From contig MU616711.1 in NCBI GenBank assembly GCA_025201705.1, positions 1 to 50,761 on the forward strand: a DNA stretch of 50,761 nt, read 5' to 3'. Each line of letters opens with the position of its first letter. Position 1 is the stretch's first letter. This DNA comes from Dissophora ornata (lineage: Eukaryota; Mortierellomycota; Mortierellomycetes; Mortierellales; Mortierellaceae). A model generated the notes under the pieces. The model had not been told where the DNA came from, ran no database searches, and worked only from the letters and a program-made list of their open reading frames with translations. A program made the position numbers and the translations under genes. Shown in pieces: positions 23,519 to 36,694 of this stretch.

Positions 23519-25203
23519 CTATGGGTGGCGAGATTGCGCCGTCCAGAGATGATGGATATATTGGGCGTGGGGTCCCATACTCTGAGGCAGGACAATCCGG
23601 TACTGTTGCTGGAATCTCGCTTGGTGACTAGGGGAAAAATAATAATAATAAAAAAACGTCGTATGAGATACATGAGTCGCCTCTCTTCAATCAAAGGTCT
23701 GCAAAAGCCGCTGTCAAGAGACTTACATTGGATATGCCGCCTGGTACTGACCGCTCAGGATCGAGATTGGGTATTTTGTCTGGTCTCTGTCTTCGTCTTC
23801 CTCCATGGGCTTTGCTGACTCTGCCTCCTCCAATGCCTGCCGAATATCCTCGGGGATCGCAGCCCAGATATTAGGGTCGTGGATCATAGGTGGTGGTGGC
23901 GCTCCTCCCTTGATTTCAACCTTTACATTTGCATCGGCAACAGGTCCAATGGACCGAGGAATCACATAAAAGGCTGGAGCAGGTGCCACGGGTTGATTCT
24001 CAGTCCCAGGTGCCCCAGTCCCCGTCCGTGCTGAGAGCCAAGACTCTGGAGCTGTCTGAACTTCACACCGACTCGGCTGGAGATGCGTCGGGATCTGCTC
24101 GATATTTGTGTGGGGATCCAAGAACTTGGGGTTCTCTTTCCGAAGCTCCTTCAATCTCGAATTAAGCGCCCTGACAGCCATAGCACTCTCGTACTGCCAA
24201 TTAAGATCCGTGACCATCCGCACCGCCTCGTCGTGCATAAGCTTGCGCTTTGAATGTGACCCGTCGTGATGATTGCTACCTCCGGCAACTGATCCAGCTT
24301 GGTCGTCTCCACCTCGAGATGCGCCATCCTCGGACTCATCGATAAGATCTTCCTCTGTTGCGTTCGCCTCATAGTAGTCATCGACACGACTCCTTCCATG
24401 TTTGATAATCCTGGCTCCAAAGAACTTGAAGATCGAGCGGGCAGTAACGACGGCAATCAGCTTTGACTTGAAGTTGGCCATGAGCATGCCGTTTTCGATC
24501 ATCCACTGTCGCTCCTCGACCGTTGTATTGACACGGACAAGCTGTGGGTTCTTGAGAAAGAACAAGTAACTGTCTCTGAACCCGAGTACGCGTGCTGGGT
24601 CCATTGATAGCATATAAATCCTGTCGCCCCTGTCGGGTAGCTTGAAGCTCCTGCACTTGTACTGACGACCTGCGAATATAAGGATATAAAATTAATTCCC
24701 AATGCGCAAAAACACGCTCCACATACTGTAGTAGCTGCATGAACACAAAAAAAAATTGACTTCATGGCTTTGTTACCTCCAAGCAGCTCGCCATTCTTTG
24801 TGATCTTGGTTTCACCCGCCTCATCAATCTCGCCCTCATTCTCCTCCAAGTCTGCTTCTGGTTCTGCAGAACTTTCCACTGCACCCTGGTCACCTCCCTC
24901 CTGCACCTGCTCTTCCTCCTCCTCCTCCTCCTCCTCCTCCTCCTCCTCTTCTTCTTCTTCTTCTTCCTCGCTTTCGTCCTCTGGATCCTCTATTCCCTGA
25001 TGACTCTTTGAACGCGAAGATGCCTTCCTGGCTGGCCTCTTTGATCCTGATGGACTGCCCTCTGAATCAGAATCCTGCTTCGATGCATCCCGCGTGGAAC
25101 GCGCTTCTCGTTTGAGCGATCCCTCGCGTTTGATGGTGCTAGTTGATGATGAGCTGGATCCCCTGGTTGCCGAGCGACGACTGCCGGGTAATGATGGTGC
25201 CAT
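23519..25203 (-). CDS. Rsc7/Swp82-family chromatin-remodelling complex subunit
   Basis: The family (CRC_subunit) contributes to SWI/SNF and RSC nucleosome remodellers in the nucleus. Model: complement(23519-23627, 23727-24669, 24777-25203), 1479 nt, 492 aa. The N-terminal 120 residues are Ser/Lys-rich and contain a run of about 20 Glu. The domain begins ETKITKNGELLGG and continues across intron 1 into RQYKCRSFKLPDRGDRIYML, DPARVLGFRDSYLFF, and RQWMIENGMLM. The ATG at 25201-25203 is the first in frame. Reading on from exon 2 meets a stop at 23723, but that stop lies inside a perfect gtaagt donor; splicing to the acceptor at 23628 gives YPIHQARFQQQYRIV, matching the family's conserved histidine/arginine end, so the longer C-terminus is preferred. 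The next gene, ACT1, is on the same strand 360 bp upstream. Confidence 0.88.
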
Positions 25204-25562
25204 TGTAAAGTTGAGAGAGTTCAAGAGATGACTGTCCACAATTACTTCGCCTGATTCTTTCTTAACCCAGTGCTAACACGACGGCTGAATACTGTGACGA
25301 CTTTGGGTGGTGATCTAGACCACATGATTTGCCAATAAGTAGATGTAGACCAATGGACACCATTAAACACAGCATTTTAAAAGCACACACAGAAACACTA
25401 GACTATGCATGTTGGGTTGTTTGGATTTTGTTGTTTGGTATGTTTGTATTTGCAACAATTAAAGCATCGCGGTTCCTAATAAGCGTCTGCCAAGTTTGAG
25501 TTTACATCTTCCGTCGTTTCCTACTATCCCTCTCCACCATCCCTGCACTATCCATCGAGCGC

Positions 25563-26969
<1,407 letters not shown>

Positions 26970-27133
26970 TCTGGACACCACGGAAAACCGAAATGAAATT
27001 ATCGCAGATACAAAGAAAAAAGAAGAATGGGGTTGGTTAGTTTAAGGTCTGACAGCATGCATCGGTTGTGTGGATGTTCCCAAAAGCACACCCCTGAAAT
27101 TGCCCAGATGACCAAATGATGGGGAAATGATAA

Positions 27134-27158
27134 CAGGGACAGGGACAGGGACAGGGAC
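27134..27158 (+). repeat. Hexanucleotide repeat (cagggа)4 near the actin gene
   Basis: Four consecutive copies of caggga-type units are visible upstream of the actin start codon. They may lie in the leader or its intron. Confidence 0.85.
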
Positions 27159-30100
27159 TGGAAAGGTACAAGGGACAGGGGAGGAAGCAGCCAAAAAAAA
27201 AAGGAGCTCTTTGCTATGTTCAACAAGGGCGATGGGGGGATCCACGTTGTTTTTGGCTTCCAAGCTGCCGCGGCCAAGTGACCAGGAACAAAAATCGAGG
27301 CTGTAGGGTCAACGGTGGCAAAGGGCTTGAACAACGGGATGGCGGACTGAGAAGCTGCCATCAGCACTGGCTCGCCACAGCGATCGCAATCGGACTCAAA
27401 GTGACACAGGCCAGGCGACAGCAACGACGCAGTCGACACGGCATGGACGATAAACGACACGACAGGAGGCAACACAAGGAAGAAGAAGAGGGTCCACCTA
27501 CTTTGTATATGTGATTAGATGTGGGTGGGGTTAAGAAAGGTGTTGGTGGATGAGAGTAGAGATGGGGCGAGATGGGATGATGATGAAAGGAGAAAAGGAA
27601 AAAAAGAGGAGGGAGGCACGAAGGTGTGGGAGTATATATACGGATAGACGAATTATTCCTTCCACGACTCACTCGACGACACCACACCCAGCGGTCCAGT
27701 ACGCGGGTCTGTTGTCGACTGAATGGCGTCTGAATACTCTGAATACTCAATGCAAACTTTCATTTCCCAGTCCATCCAGAGCAGTGCTCTCCACTGCGGT
27801 TCCGGATCCCAATCAGTCGACACGTTCGCTCGTCTGCCTGGGATCCGCGTCTCTGTGAATCCATCCATACACGATCTGCACCCGTTCTATATATAAACGT
27901 CTCTGCGCTCGACACGCTCCTCCAGCCAGAAAAGTGTTTAAACCATCGACACCAAATCACGCTACACGCTGCTACTACCCCACCACTCCCATGCTTTTCA
28001 TTTTACGATGCTCACTTGTTTTTAATTGTCCTTTTTGCTCTGAATCTCGCTCACCCGTTTTTACCTTTTTTTTTTTTTCCTCATCTCTTGCTCTCTATGG
28101 TTGTCGAGTCTTGCTTTGCTATTTCTGAACCCGGGTCTGCGTGTTATTAATACATCTCTCACCCAACCCATGTCCTTCAAGTGGTTTTTCATTATTGCTT
28201 CCAAGCTTAAAAATAAAGGCCGCCTCAAAGAACTCAACCGCGCGTTTGATGTCTTTGGACATGTCCTATGCAGAGCGTGCTGAATGACACGAGCACACAA
28301 ATCTTGCACGGCCAAGACGCGTGTTCTTTAAATTTGATGACGCTTTCGCGGAGCAGACCAGAATAGTAGTACTCTGTATCTGTAATCTGCCCACCTTTGC
28401 TATTTGTTTTGTTTGCTTGCCGACCTATAACAGAGACCAAGGAGTAAAAAAAAAACAAAAAAAGGCGACATGCGCCCAATCCATAGAACACATGAAAGCA
28501 CTCGCAAAGAAAAGGCAGGAGGGGATGAGATTGGGTACAGAGCAGACCGCTCTTCTTCTTCGTCCTCACCGTCCCTCGTGGTAATGATTCGCGTTTCTGG
28601 AATGGACGCGTCCAATGGTGGAACTGGAATAGCAGCACCACGCACAGAGAATATGATCAGCAGAACAATCCAATTGTCCCCCTTCCTGCAGTGATCATGT
28701 TCCAAGACGCGTGCTGTCCTCGCGTTCTTCACCTTGTATACCGATGGTGATCGCGAGAGAAACCCTTGTCCAGATGATGGTGGGGGTGGTGGTGGCGTTG
28801 ACCGAGGGACAGATCATGATCCGCAACGACAACAGCTATCAGCAACGCCCCCCTTGGCAACAGCCTCGATCCACAGTCGATTGGCGGTGTTTGAGGCACC
28901 AAAACGTCACAACATTTGGCGCATTCTGATTCGTCAACAGCAGGCCGCCTTTAAGGTTCACAGGCATTTTCGCAGGTAATCCTTCTTTTTTTGTTTGCGC
29001 TCGCCCAAAGTGATGACGAGAAAGAATAAATACAAACAAAAAAGCAAAAGGCACGTCGTGTGCTCCTGTGGGACGCGCGATGGGGCAGATGCATCCCTGC
29101 ATCAGGTGCCCGTGTCCGTTTCTCACTGCGTGTGCGTGTGATATTCCTGTTAACTCGTCCCTTGCCCGTTGAGCTGTTATCCCAAGGACCCGGTTTCGAT
29201 TTTTTTTTATTTTTGAATTTTAAATTTATTTGTTCATGCACGAGAGCCATGCACAACGGTCGTAAATGAAGAGAGCTGATCTTGAGGACTCGCACAAATT
29301 GTGTCTCTCAATATTGGTGGCGCTTCGGCCCCCCCCTCATGACGTGAGAGTAACCCATTGCTTGCATTTACAACAAACAGGACAGGACGCGCAACCCCAC
29401 ACAGCCACTTTCAGGCACATGATGTTCAGCGCGACAGAGTCAGTCATATTTGAGAAGAGAACTTTAAATAGACTGAGCGCGCACTACGACATTCTTTTTC
29501 TCATTGCCATATCAATATTTCTCAACACCCACCTGATCGGTCAAAGGCAAAGTAGCATTCTAAGTTTCATCGAGCGTGGTACTCTTGTCTTGTGTCCGGC
29601 CAGTAGAGAATCGGTGTCTTTTTGGAATACAAAAGACGTGGTTCCCCATGGGCGTTAATCCAACGTAACAGAGACACTTATAAGTTTTGTACTCCAACAT
29701 TCTGGCATGACATGGGAGTTTTTTTTGCGCTGATAATTTGCAGTGAACTCTCTCCAGAGATAACTACCAAGATTTTTTGTTCATTCATTCAGGGGCTTTA
29801 ATTCATTAGTGAATCATGGATGTTGGGTAGCGCAAATGTCGGTGCTTGCTGATGCGCGTGGAGTGTGCTCATTATCGCAGTCTTGAAACCACGCAGTCTT
29901 GACGCTTTTTTGTGCAGCATAAAAGGCTGGCTGAAGTATCCATGAGTTACATGCTACAAGGAGCGGGTGAAGATCGGAGTAAGTTGAGGGCTGTGCTGAT
30001 CATACATATGTTAATTTAAGACGCAGACTAAATGACTAACATTGTACATTAGTATTCTCTCTTGCAACATCCTGTATTCTGTGTGTGTCTTTATTGCTGG

Positions 30101-31333
30101 CGAGTCTCATTGAAGAGTGCTAAGGACATTGCGAGCTACATGGTAATACAAGGATGGGCTTTTGTATTTTTTTTTATGCAGCGTCCGGAAACAGAAGCTG
30201 GTGGTGGACTCGTTACATTTACCACACATAGCAGAGAATCTTTTTAAAATCCGCCAAATCTGATGCCCTCCAGGACCTTTTCTCCCTTTCTGGGTTCGTG
30301 AGTTCGTGCTGGGGCTGTATAGAAAGAATATCATGTCACTTGCTCCATTAGCACCTATGTTAATGTGGAAAATCAGATGTATTCAAATGGTTCAATCTTG
30401 TTGCACTTACCAATGGGTCCTGATGTCGTCATCAATGTGTTGTAGAAACGCCCGCAGTACTGGTGAAATACTGTTCACGACAGTGTTTCCTTTGAATCTG
30501 GTGTTTGCTCCTTTCTTGGCAGGTTCATGACGCTATGAGTTACATTACAAAGACAATATGATTACGCGACTAGACTTCCTGAATGCTGCGATCGGCCTTT
30601 TGTTATACCGGTATCTTCTGAATACGCAATTGTAGCTCCGGTTGTAACCATCATGGATTACTTTGCACGCGATGGCCCAACATCCCTTATCCTTGGCGAC
30701 TCTTGTACCATGCTGCTTACTAACTCAGCTCTCTAGCAAAGGCTCCTGATCTCAAGGCTTTGCGGCTGAAGTTGCGCCCACTCTCAACAGCCAGGAGAGG
30801 TTCGTCTCTGTTGCTGTCGACACCCACTCGTGTTGGATGCAGTGGTCCTATTTATTTACTCGCACCTTCAAACGCATTTCGCTCTCTCTCTCTCTCTCTC
30901 TACATCCTTCACATATATACCTATCAAATGGCATCGACATTCATTCAATCCCGGATCGCACCTGCAAGCCAAGAGCCACTCAAGTACTCGAGGACACAAA
31001 GACGATCACCTTGCTAATGCTTTCAGCGCCCAATCCTACTCGGGAATGACTTCAACAAAGCCAAGAAACATATCCCGTGGGTCGCTTTAGCTTGGAATAC
31101 ATTGCCTTTATTTCGATCGAAACTATTTTCGACATATCAATGCTCCATCCGTTGAACACGCGAACTGGTTCTGGACTCAGCAATGGCAACTCTGGTCAGC
31201 AGGCGGCGATGCGACTACAGCTTATAGGGGCAGTAACAAAGAAATATGGTGTCGAATATGAGGACTCAAATGGCTCAATACCAAATACCGAGAACGGGCT
31301 GCATCGTTTTCTGGGCTGGTGGGTGTGATTTGG

Positions 31334-31541
31334 GGGCTGGTCAATGCCACAATGGGCAGTTCAATTGACAAGACATTTTGGGAAAAATATTTGAGCTGGA
31401 AAATGGTCTGACAATTGACTGGCAGGTTGGATTCGGCACTCTCGACGTTCTTGCCCAATTACCAGCCCATTTACCAGTCCATATGATCCATGCCAAAATG
31501 TGAGCCATTTCTTGTCAACTGACTAGCCCATTGACCAGCCC
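31334..31541. repeat. Imperfect inverted (fold-back) repeat, about 208 bp
   Basis: The outer 13 bases gggctggtcaatg at 31334-31346 are perfectly complementary to cattgaccagccc at 31529-31541. Further inward, ttgacaag (31365-31372) pairs with cttgtcaa (31511-31518), with similar sequence between. The interior repeats ccagcccattta-like words. It has the size and shape of a MITE or fold-back element, but no target duplication is obvious. Confidence 0.55.
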
Positions 31542-32752
31542 AATGATTTTTTTTTATTTAAAAGAAAAATTCGACCAGTCCAAAAAAAAAAAAAAATTGA
31601 AGACAGCTCAAATAACTCGGAAAATGCTGTACATGAACTATGAGAAGGGTTATATCCATACCCGGTACAAATAGATGCGACCGCTGTGGAGACCACCAAC
31701 TACTTCTGCTTCTTGCTTTGAACGCTCGTTTGCCCGCCGAAATATTTTTGTTTGCCCATTATTGGTTTTCAAAAATTGTACAACGATAATGAGCTGCTTT
31801 CCAAGAAGTATCAATCCCCCCCCCGAAACCGGCCGGTGCCACCTCTAATTTTTTTGGGCGAAGTAGCGTTTGCTCTTTTGTTGCATGGCCATTGAACACG
31901 ACCCATCTACTAGATACGAGAAATGTGTTATCACATTCATCGCGACTGCTATGCTGTAGTATATGTCGATGCACAGTACGCGCCAATGACCGTGGTGATC
32001 GACGGCGACTGATAAGCTAGTCCTGCAATGGCTATCAGGAAGCATTACTGTACACACTGTGCGACGGTGCATGTTTGAGAATCTGTTTGCTGTTTTCTGT
32101 TTTCTGTAAAATGCCATATTAAAAACGCCTACAAACCGCAAGCGATTGTAGGGGGCAAAGAGGGACAGCGAGTGTGGGGGGAGTACAAGAAGCAAGCAAG
32201 GTTCGCTCTCTGTTGTGTTTTGCTGCTATCGGCGTGGGCGCGAGTGCTAGTGTGTGTGTTTGGTGTGTGAAGATGGTCGCCAGTCCCCAAGAAAAACAGT
32301 CGATTTCAAATCTGATTGGCCCTGGCGCGGCGGACTGTCATAATTTTCTCGGGCTGGGCGATGTCTCGTCAAGTTTAATACTCCCCCTTCTTGCCCTGAC
32401 GTCTCACCGGCCGTTGACAGGCACACGGAGCCCGCCGACGGAGCTGACGGACCGATGCCCCGCCTTTCCTGTGCCTTTCTGCCCCCTCCTCTTGAACTCT
32501 TGACCGCTCGAAAAGTAACACATCGCCCTGTGCCACCCATCAAAGTTTTTATGATTTTCTTGCAATTCCGCTTCCTTGTATAAAAGCAGCACGTTGGCTC
32601 CTCGTTCTCCGGCTCTGCTCTCATCTTCACCTCCTTTTCTCCACGCTCTCCATTCAACACTGTGCTGTTGATTTAAACCTCCCCTCTCTTTTCGTTACTT
32701 TTCTCTCCATCTATTCCACTCCCCCCTCTTCCCCGCACTAACACTAATCAGT

Positions 32753-33502
32753 ATGACTATCTACCGCTCTGCCATTCCTGACCAGGTCATCCCTCAAATC
32801 AATGCCTACACCTTTGCCACCTCAAACCCCGACACCAAGGACTCCAAAGTCATTTTCATCGATGCCCTGACAAAGAGGGAGATCACCTATCGCGAGTGGA
32901 AGAGTGACATTCGCCGCTGGGCCACTGGCCTCCAATCCCTTGGTTTCAAGCGTGGAGATGTCGTTGCCCTCTTCTCCTTCAACCAGGTCGACTACTCGAT
33001 CACCTTGTTCGGCCCAATCCTTCTCGGAGGCATTGCCACCACCGTCAACTCTGCCTATACTGCAGACGAACTTGCGTATCAGCTCCAGGACTCTGGCGCA
33101 TCCGTGATCGTCGCCAACCCTGAACTGCTCCCCGTCGCTATCGAGGGAGCCAAGAAGGTCGGCCTCCCCCTGGACAGGATATTCTTGTACGGCGACAAGG
33201 AAGTGGATGGATTCAAGCCCTACAGTGCCACATTCCCGCCCAAGGACACACCTGAGAGCCTGTTGGCGCCGGTGGTGAACCTGAATGGCCAGGCAGCGCT
33301 CGAGACGACGGCATTGATTTGCTACTCGAGCGGCACGACAGGCAAGAGCAAGGGTGTCGAGTTGACACATGTGAACTTGATCTCGAACACTGCCCAGATC
33401 ACTCCCCTGGAGGGTAACATTTCGATGGATGATAACATTTCTATGGCGGTTTTGCCCCTGTACCACATGTATGATCTGAGCGGTTTATTTGTTTTGGTTG
33501 AG

Positions 33503-33557
<55 letters not shown>

Positions 33558-34755
33558 ATGATTTTCTCACCAATATGATTCCTTTTTTGGTATTCGATGA
33601 TGTTTGATTAGCTATGGCATCCAGCTCCATCTCATGTACGGTGTCTACAACGTAAGTCATCCAAGACATTCCGGAGGGAAACCTGATTGATCGATCAATT
33701 GAAAAATGAGACTAAAACCTCACCACCCGCGTGATTCCTTTTTTTTCCCACAAACTATTTAATACCTGTAGGGTGTCAGGACAATTGTTCTCCAAAAGTT
33801 TAATCCTGTCGATTTTCTCAGGGCCATCCAGGACTTTAAGAGTAAGTTTGGAAGGTTTTACGTGTCAAGAGGCCCAAGCAGAAGTACTCATCACAGCGTC
33901 GAGGAACCATCGAAACTCACAATACATATATCTATTTGGTATATCATAGTCATCTCGCTCAACTTGGTTCCTCCTCAGATCCTCATGCTGGTCAAGGCAC
34001 CCATCGTCGAGCAGTATGATATCTCCAGCCTCCGCTTCGTCATGTCTGGAGCCGCCCCTTGCTCGCGCGAGTTGAGCCAGGCGCTCTTGAAAAAGTTCCC
34101 CACTATCCAGTTCCGTCAGGGATACGGCATGTCGGAAATGTCGCCTGCTTCCCATGTGGGAGTCTACCACAAGCCCGTCCACGGCTCGATCGGTGGCGTG
34201 ATGCCCAACCAGGAGGCCCGTTTGGTCGACCCCGATACTGGATTGGACGTTGCAAAGGGCGAGCGTGGAGAGCTCTGGATCCGTGGACCCAACGTCATGA
34301 AAGGCTATCGCAACAACGTCAAGGCGACTCGGGACACCATCGACTCTGAAGGCTGGCTGCATACCGGAGACGTTGCTGTGGTCGACGAAAACCTCAACTT
34401 TTTCATCGTGGATCGTCTGAAGGAGTTGATCAAGTACAAGGGATTCCAGGTTGCGCCTGCAGAACTGGAGGCACTGTTGTTGGACCATCCTTTGATTATG
34501 GATGCTGCAGTCATTGGAACTGAGAATAAGGAGCAGGCGACCGAAGTCCCATTGGCGTTTGTGGTGAGGGCGCCTGGACCTGGCTTGGCGTTGACGGAGA
34601 AGGAGGTAGCGGATTACGTGGCGGGCAAGGTTGCAGCACACAAGAAGCTCCGTGGCGGCGTTCGGTTCATTGATGTGATTCCAAAGTCTGCAGCTGGAAA
34701 GATTCTTCGCAAGGACTTGAAGGCGCTGGTCCAGAAACCCCAGGCCAAGTTGTAA
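32753..34755 (+). CDS. 4-coumarate-CoA-ligase-like acyl-CoA synthetase, peroxisomal
   Basis: A member of the ANL (adenylate-forming) superfamily that activates a carboxylic acid with ATP and joins it to CoA. Model: join(32753-33468, 33612-33651, 33772-33841, 33950-34755), 1632 nt, 543 aa, phases consistent. Motifs: YSSGTTGKSKGV (phosphate-binding loop, about residue 191), YGMSEMSP, LHTGDVAVVDE, DRLKELIKYKGFQVAP and PKSAAGKILRKDL with the catalytic lysine. Family comparison fixes the first junction: the donor gtatga inside ATG-TAT restores YHIYGIQ across the intron. The protein ends QAKL; the last three residues AKL match a type-1 peroxisomal signal. Intron 1 contains a 49-base T run. The exact substrate (fatty, hydroxycinnamic or other acid) cannot be read from the sequence. 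Confidence 0.93.
33507..33555 (+). repeat. T49 homopolymer inside intron 1 of the 4CL-like gene
   Basis: An uninterrupted run of 49 T between the intron 1 donor (33469) and acceptor (33611). Length may be unreliable because homopolymers are prone to sequencing error. Confidence 0.9.
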
Positions 34756-35639
34756 AAAAAATAAATACATATTCATATATATATATATACCACGCCGTAA
34801 TAAACCCATTGAGGCGGGCTGCATACTATCTACATCGGCATCCTGGTGATTTATATGCTTGATCATGGACTCCTCAACGCACCAAGTATCGTACCATCTC
34901 GAGATATGTCAGCCTCCTGGATTGAATACAAGAAAGAACCCCGCCCGCCCGTCCTTGTTTGGACATTTTCAAGGACTCCCACACAATGCATCTTGGTTGG
35001 TTGGTTGGTGTTGGGGTTGGGGGAGGGGTTTGTGAATGAACCAACATGCGAACTGTGTTAACAGAACCTGTACGCTTTCAATTCTGAACGTGTACTGTAC
35101 GTTTTGGTGATTATTGCCTTATATGGAAGGTGTACGATTGTTCGTTTTACCTTTTTAGGAAGGTGTTCGTTTGACCTTTCTTGGAAGTTGTACGTTTTAT
35201 AAAATCTACTAAATATGGAATCGTACCTCTTTGCGACAAACGAGAGTCGAATCTTGCCTTTGAATGGGTCAGTTCGTTTGACGCACTTCAAGGTCTCTTT
35301 GGATCGTCGCGACATCCCGCTGCTGCTCTTGATACATTTGACTCTTGGACGCCCCTTTGACTTTACTACAAGTGAGGTCAGATTATATTCCCACACCAAT
35401 TAGCCGCATCTCACAGGGGGGAAGAGTATCCTCGCGTCAAACGAACTGACCAACTGACCTATTCCAAAAATCGGACCAGAAAACCATTAAAAAAAGGAAA
35501 GCGGAACGTTGGTTCGGGCCGTTTCAATACAGTTTTTTTGTTGTTGGCCTATACACATCTTGCCTACGAGATGAACTGCTCGCGTTTATGTTGCAGCGTA
35601 TAACTCGTTTATAGAATATTAATATTATTAATAGCCTGC
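34756..35639. other. Intergenic boundary zone before the mobile region
   Basis: Contains the 3' end of the 4CL-like gene, then from about 35060 repeated words with gtacg and gttcgttt that resemble, in inverted orientation, the repeats near 49.1 kb. A small inverted-repeat element lies at 35267-35451. No gene is seen. Confidence 0.55.
35267..35451. mobile_element. MITE-like element with perfect 18-bp terminal inverted repeats
   Basis: ggtcagttcgtttgacgc at 35267-35284 is exactly the reverse complement of gcgtcaaacgaactgacc at 35434-35451. The 149-bp interior has no coding potential. I see no clear target-site duplication, so it could instead be an internal part of a larger element. Confidence 0.6.
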
Positions 35640-36420
35640 ATCCGCAATCCACACAGTCTTTGACAAAGTGCGACCACGACTTATTTTGCGCACGGATTCG
35701 TTATACCATCGCGTTCGAGCCGATGTGTCCCATTTCATGTACAGATGCCAAGAATTGTACACGTTCATTCTCAGGAACAGTGTTAATTGGTACAGAGCTA
35801 TCTTCAAGAGCGTGAATAAAGCTGTTGAAGATATGCTGCTTCCCTTTATAGGTTTTCTGGCAGTCTAGAATTTACTGGGGAATTGCCTGGACAGCGCATC
35901 CGGCAGAATATTGAGAATGCCTAGCCTGTAAACCACCTTGAAATTGTAGTCAAGAATGGTTTCCTACCAGCCAGTGAGCATGGCATCCAGATCTTTTTGA
36001 GCATGAATGCGAGTCAATGCTCGATGGTCAGTGTCCAGGGTAAAGCGTTGTCCCCCACAGGAAGTAATGGAATTTTTTTCAAGGCGAAAACAATGGCAAG
36101 GAGTTCCTTCTTCGTCGCCGAATAACTCTACCCGCTGTTTGTTAACGTGCGTGCCATGAAAGAAATATAATTGATATCTTCCGGATGTGACCCCCCTTTC
36201 GGGAGCTAGTACAACACTATACCAATGTCTCTCTTCGACGCGTCTGTCGCTACATAGAACGGTAGTACGAAGTCGGGAAATTTGATCACAGGAGCTCGCA
36301 CAAGCAGATTTTGCAATCCTTTGAAAGCAGCAAGTTAATCATTATTCAAGACAAAGATGCCTGGGTTGTGAAAAGTGCCCATGTACGACTGCACTTCCTT
36401 GGCGGTTGTTTATGTTTCTG
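35640..36420 (-). pseudogene. Ty3/Gypsy pol relic: RT end, RNase H, integrase zinc domain
   Basis: Read leftward in shifting frames: EVQSYMGTF and AFKGLQNLLVRAPVIKFPDF (end of reverse transcriptase), VLPFYVATDASK (RNase H first catalytic Asp region), SYSATKKELLAIVFALKK (RNase H Glu region), TLDTDHRALTRIHAQKDLDA and ILNILPDALSRQF (RNase H end), then HEMGH and CVDC with spacing typical of the integrase HHCC zinc domain. At least two stops and several frameshifts break it, so it cannot be expressed as polyprotein. Protease and most of the reverse transcriptase are absent next to it; the CRN cassette lies where they would be expected if the Gag-like gene at 40.5-42.6 kb belonged to the same element. 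Confidence 0.85.
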
Positions 36421-36448
36421 ATGTGCTTGTGATATTTCTACGGGTCAA

Positions 36449-36534
36449 CTTACTAACTAAACAACTCAGACTAAATTCAACGAGAACAATACTTACTAAC
36501 TAAACAACCCAGACTGAAGTCAACGAGAACAAGA
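36449..36534. repeat. 43-bp tandem repeat, two copies
   Basis: cttactaactaaacaac begins at 36449 and again at 36492; each is followed by cagact and then caacgagaaca. The copies differ at a few positions. The minus strand of this stretch contains aataaaacc and could be the end of an LTR. Confidence 0.8.
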
Positions 36535-36548
36535 GAGGGTTTTATTGA

Positions 36549-36610
36549 TGATCGGTACCAACAGGTGCCAGTCACAGAAGACTCTCTAATCGTCGTAGAA
36601 ATAAAAAGGG
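36549..36610 (+). repeat. 62-bp direct repeat, left copy
   Basis: Begins tgatcggtaccaacagg and ends cgtagaaataaaaaggg. It is identical to 40410-40471. The pair flanks the CRN-type nuclease gene and the following CRN gene. A 17-bp word (aatacttactaactaaa) precedes both copies: here 36488-36504, separated from the repeat by 44 bp. Confidence 0.95.
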
Positions 36611-36694
36611 TTCTCCTTGAGCCCTCACTGGACCCTAAGCGTTTAAAAACTGACTTTCTTCCGTTTCCTCTTCCGCTACTGCAAATTCAACACA

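Larger units (their letters stand above)
26970..32752. other. 5.8-kb region, mostly non-coding: actin promoter to 4CL promoter
   Basis: The left end is the actin leader and promoter (poly-A/T, CT-rich and a GGGACA minisatellite). Around 28734-28978 a plus-strand frame ends in a donor-like site (ttttcgcaggtaatcc), but I cannot find a partner exon or family. Around 30380-30520 the minus strand reads briefly like protein (SPVLRAFLQHIDDDIRTHW), possibly a relic. At 32587-32752 a CT-rich leader precedes the 4CL-like start. I would not call a gene in this stretch. Confidence 0.45.

Noticed and set aside
24764..25000. Ser-rich plus-strand open frame
   Set aside because: It is the complement of the GAG/GAA glutamate run in the Rsc7-like gene.
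28734..28978. Possible exon ending in a gtaa donor
   Set aside because: No partner exon, no start context and Gly/Gln-rich composition; evidence too thin to call a gene.
32822..33466. 214-codon minus-strand open frame
   Set aside because: Antisense shadow of the first 4CL-like exon.
33865..34866. 333-codon minus-strand open frame
   Set aside because: Antisense shadow of the last 4CL-like exon, whose motifs are unambiguous on the plus strand.
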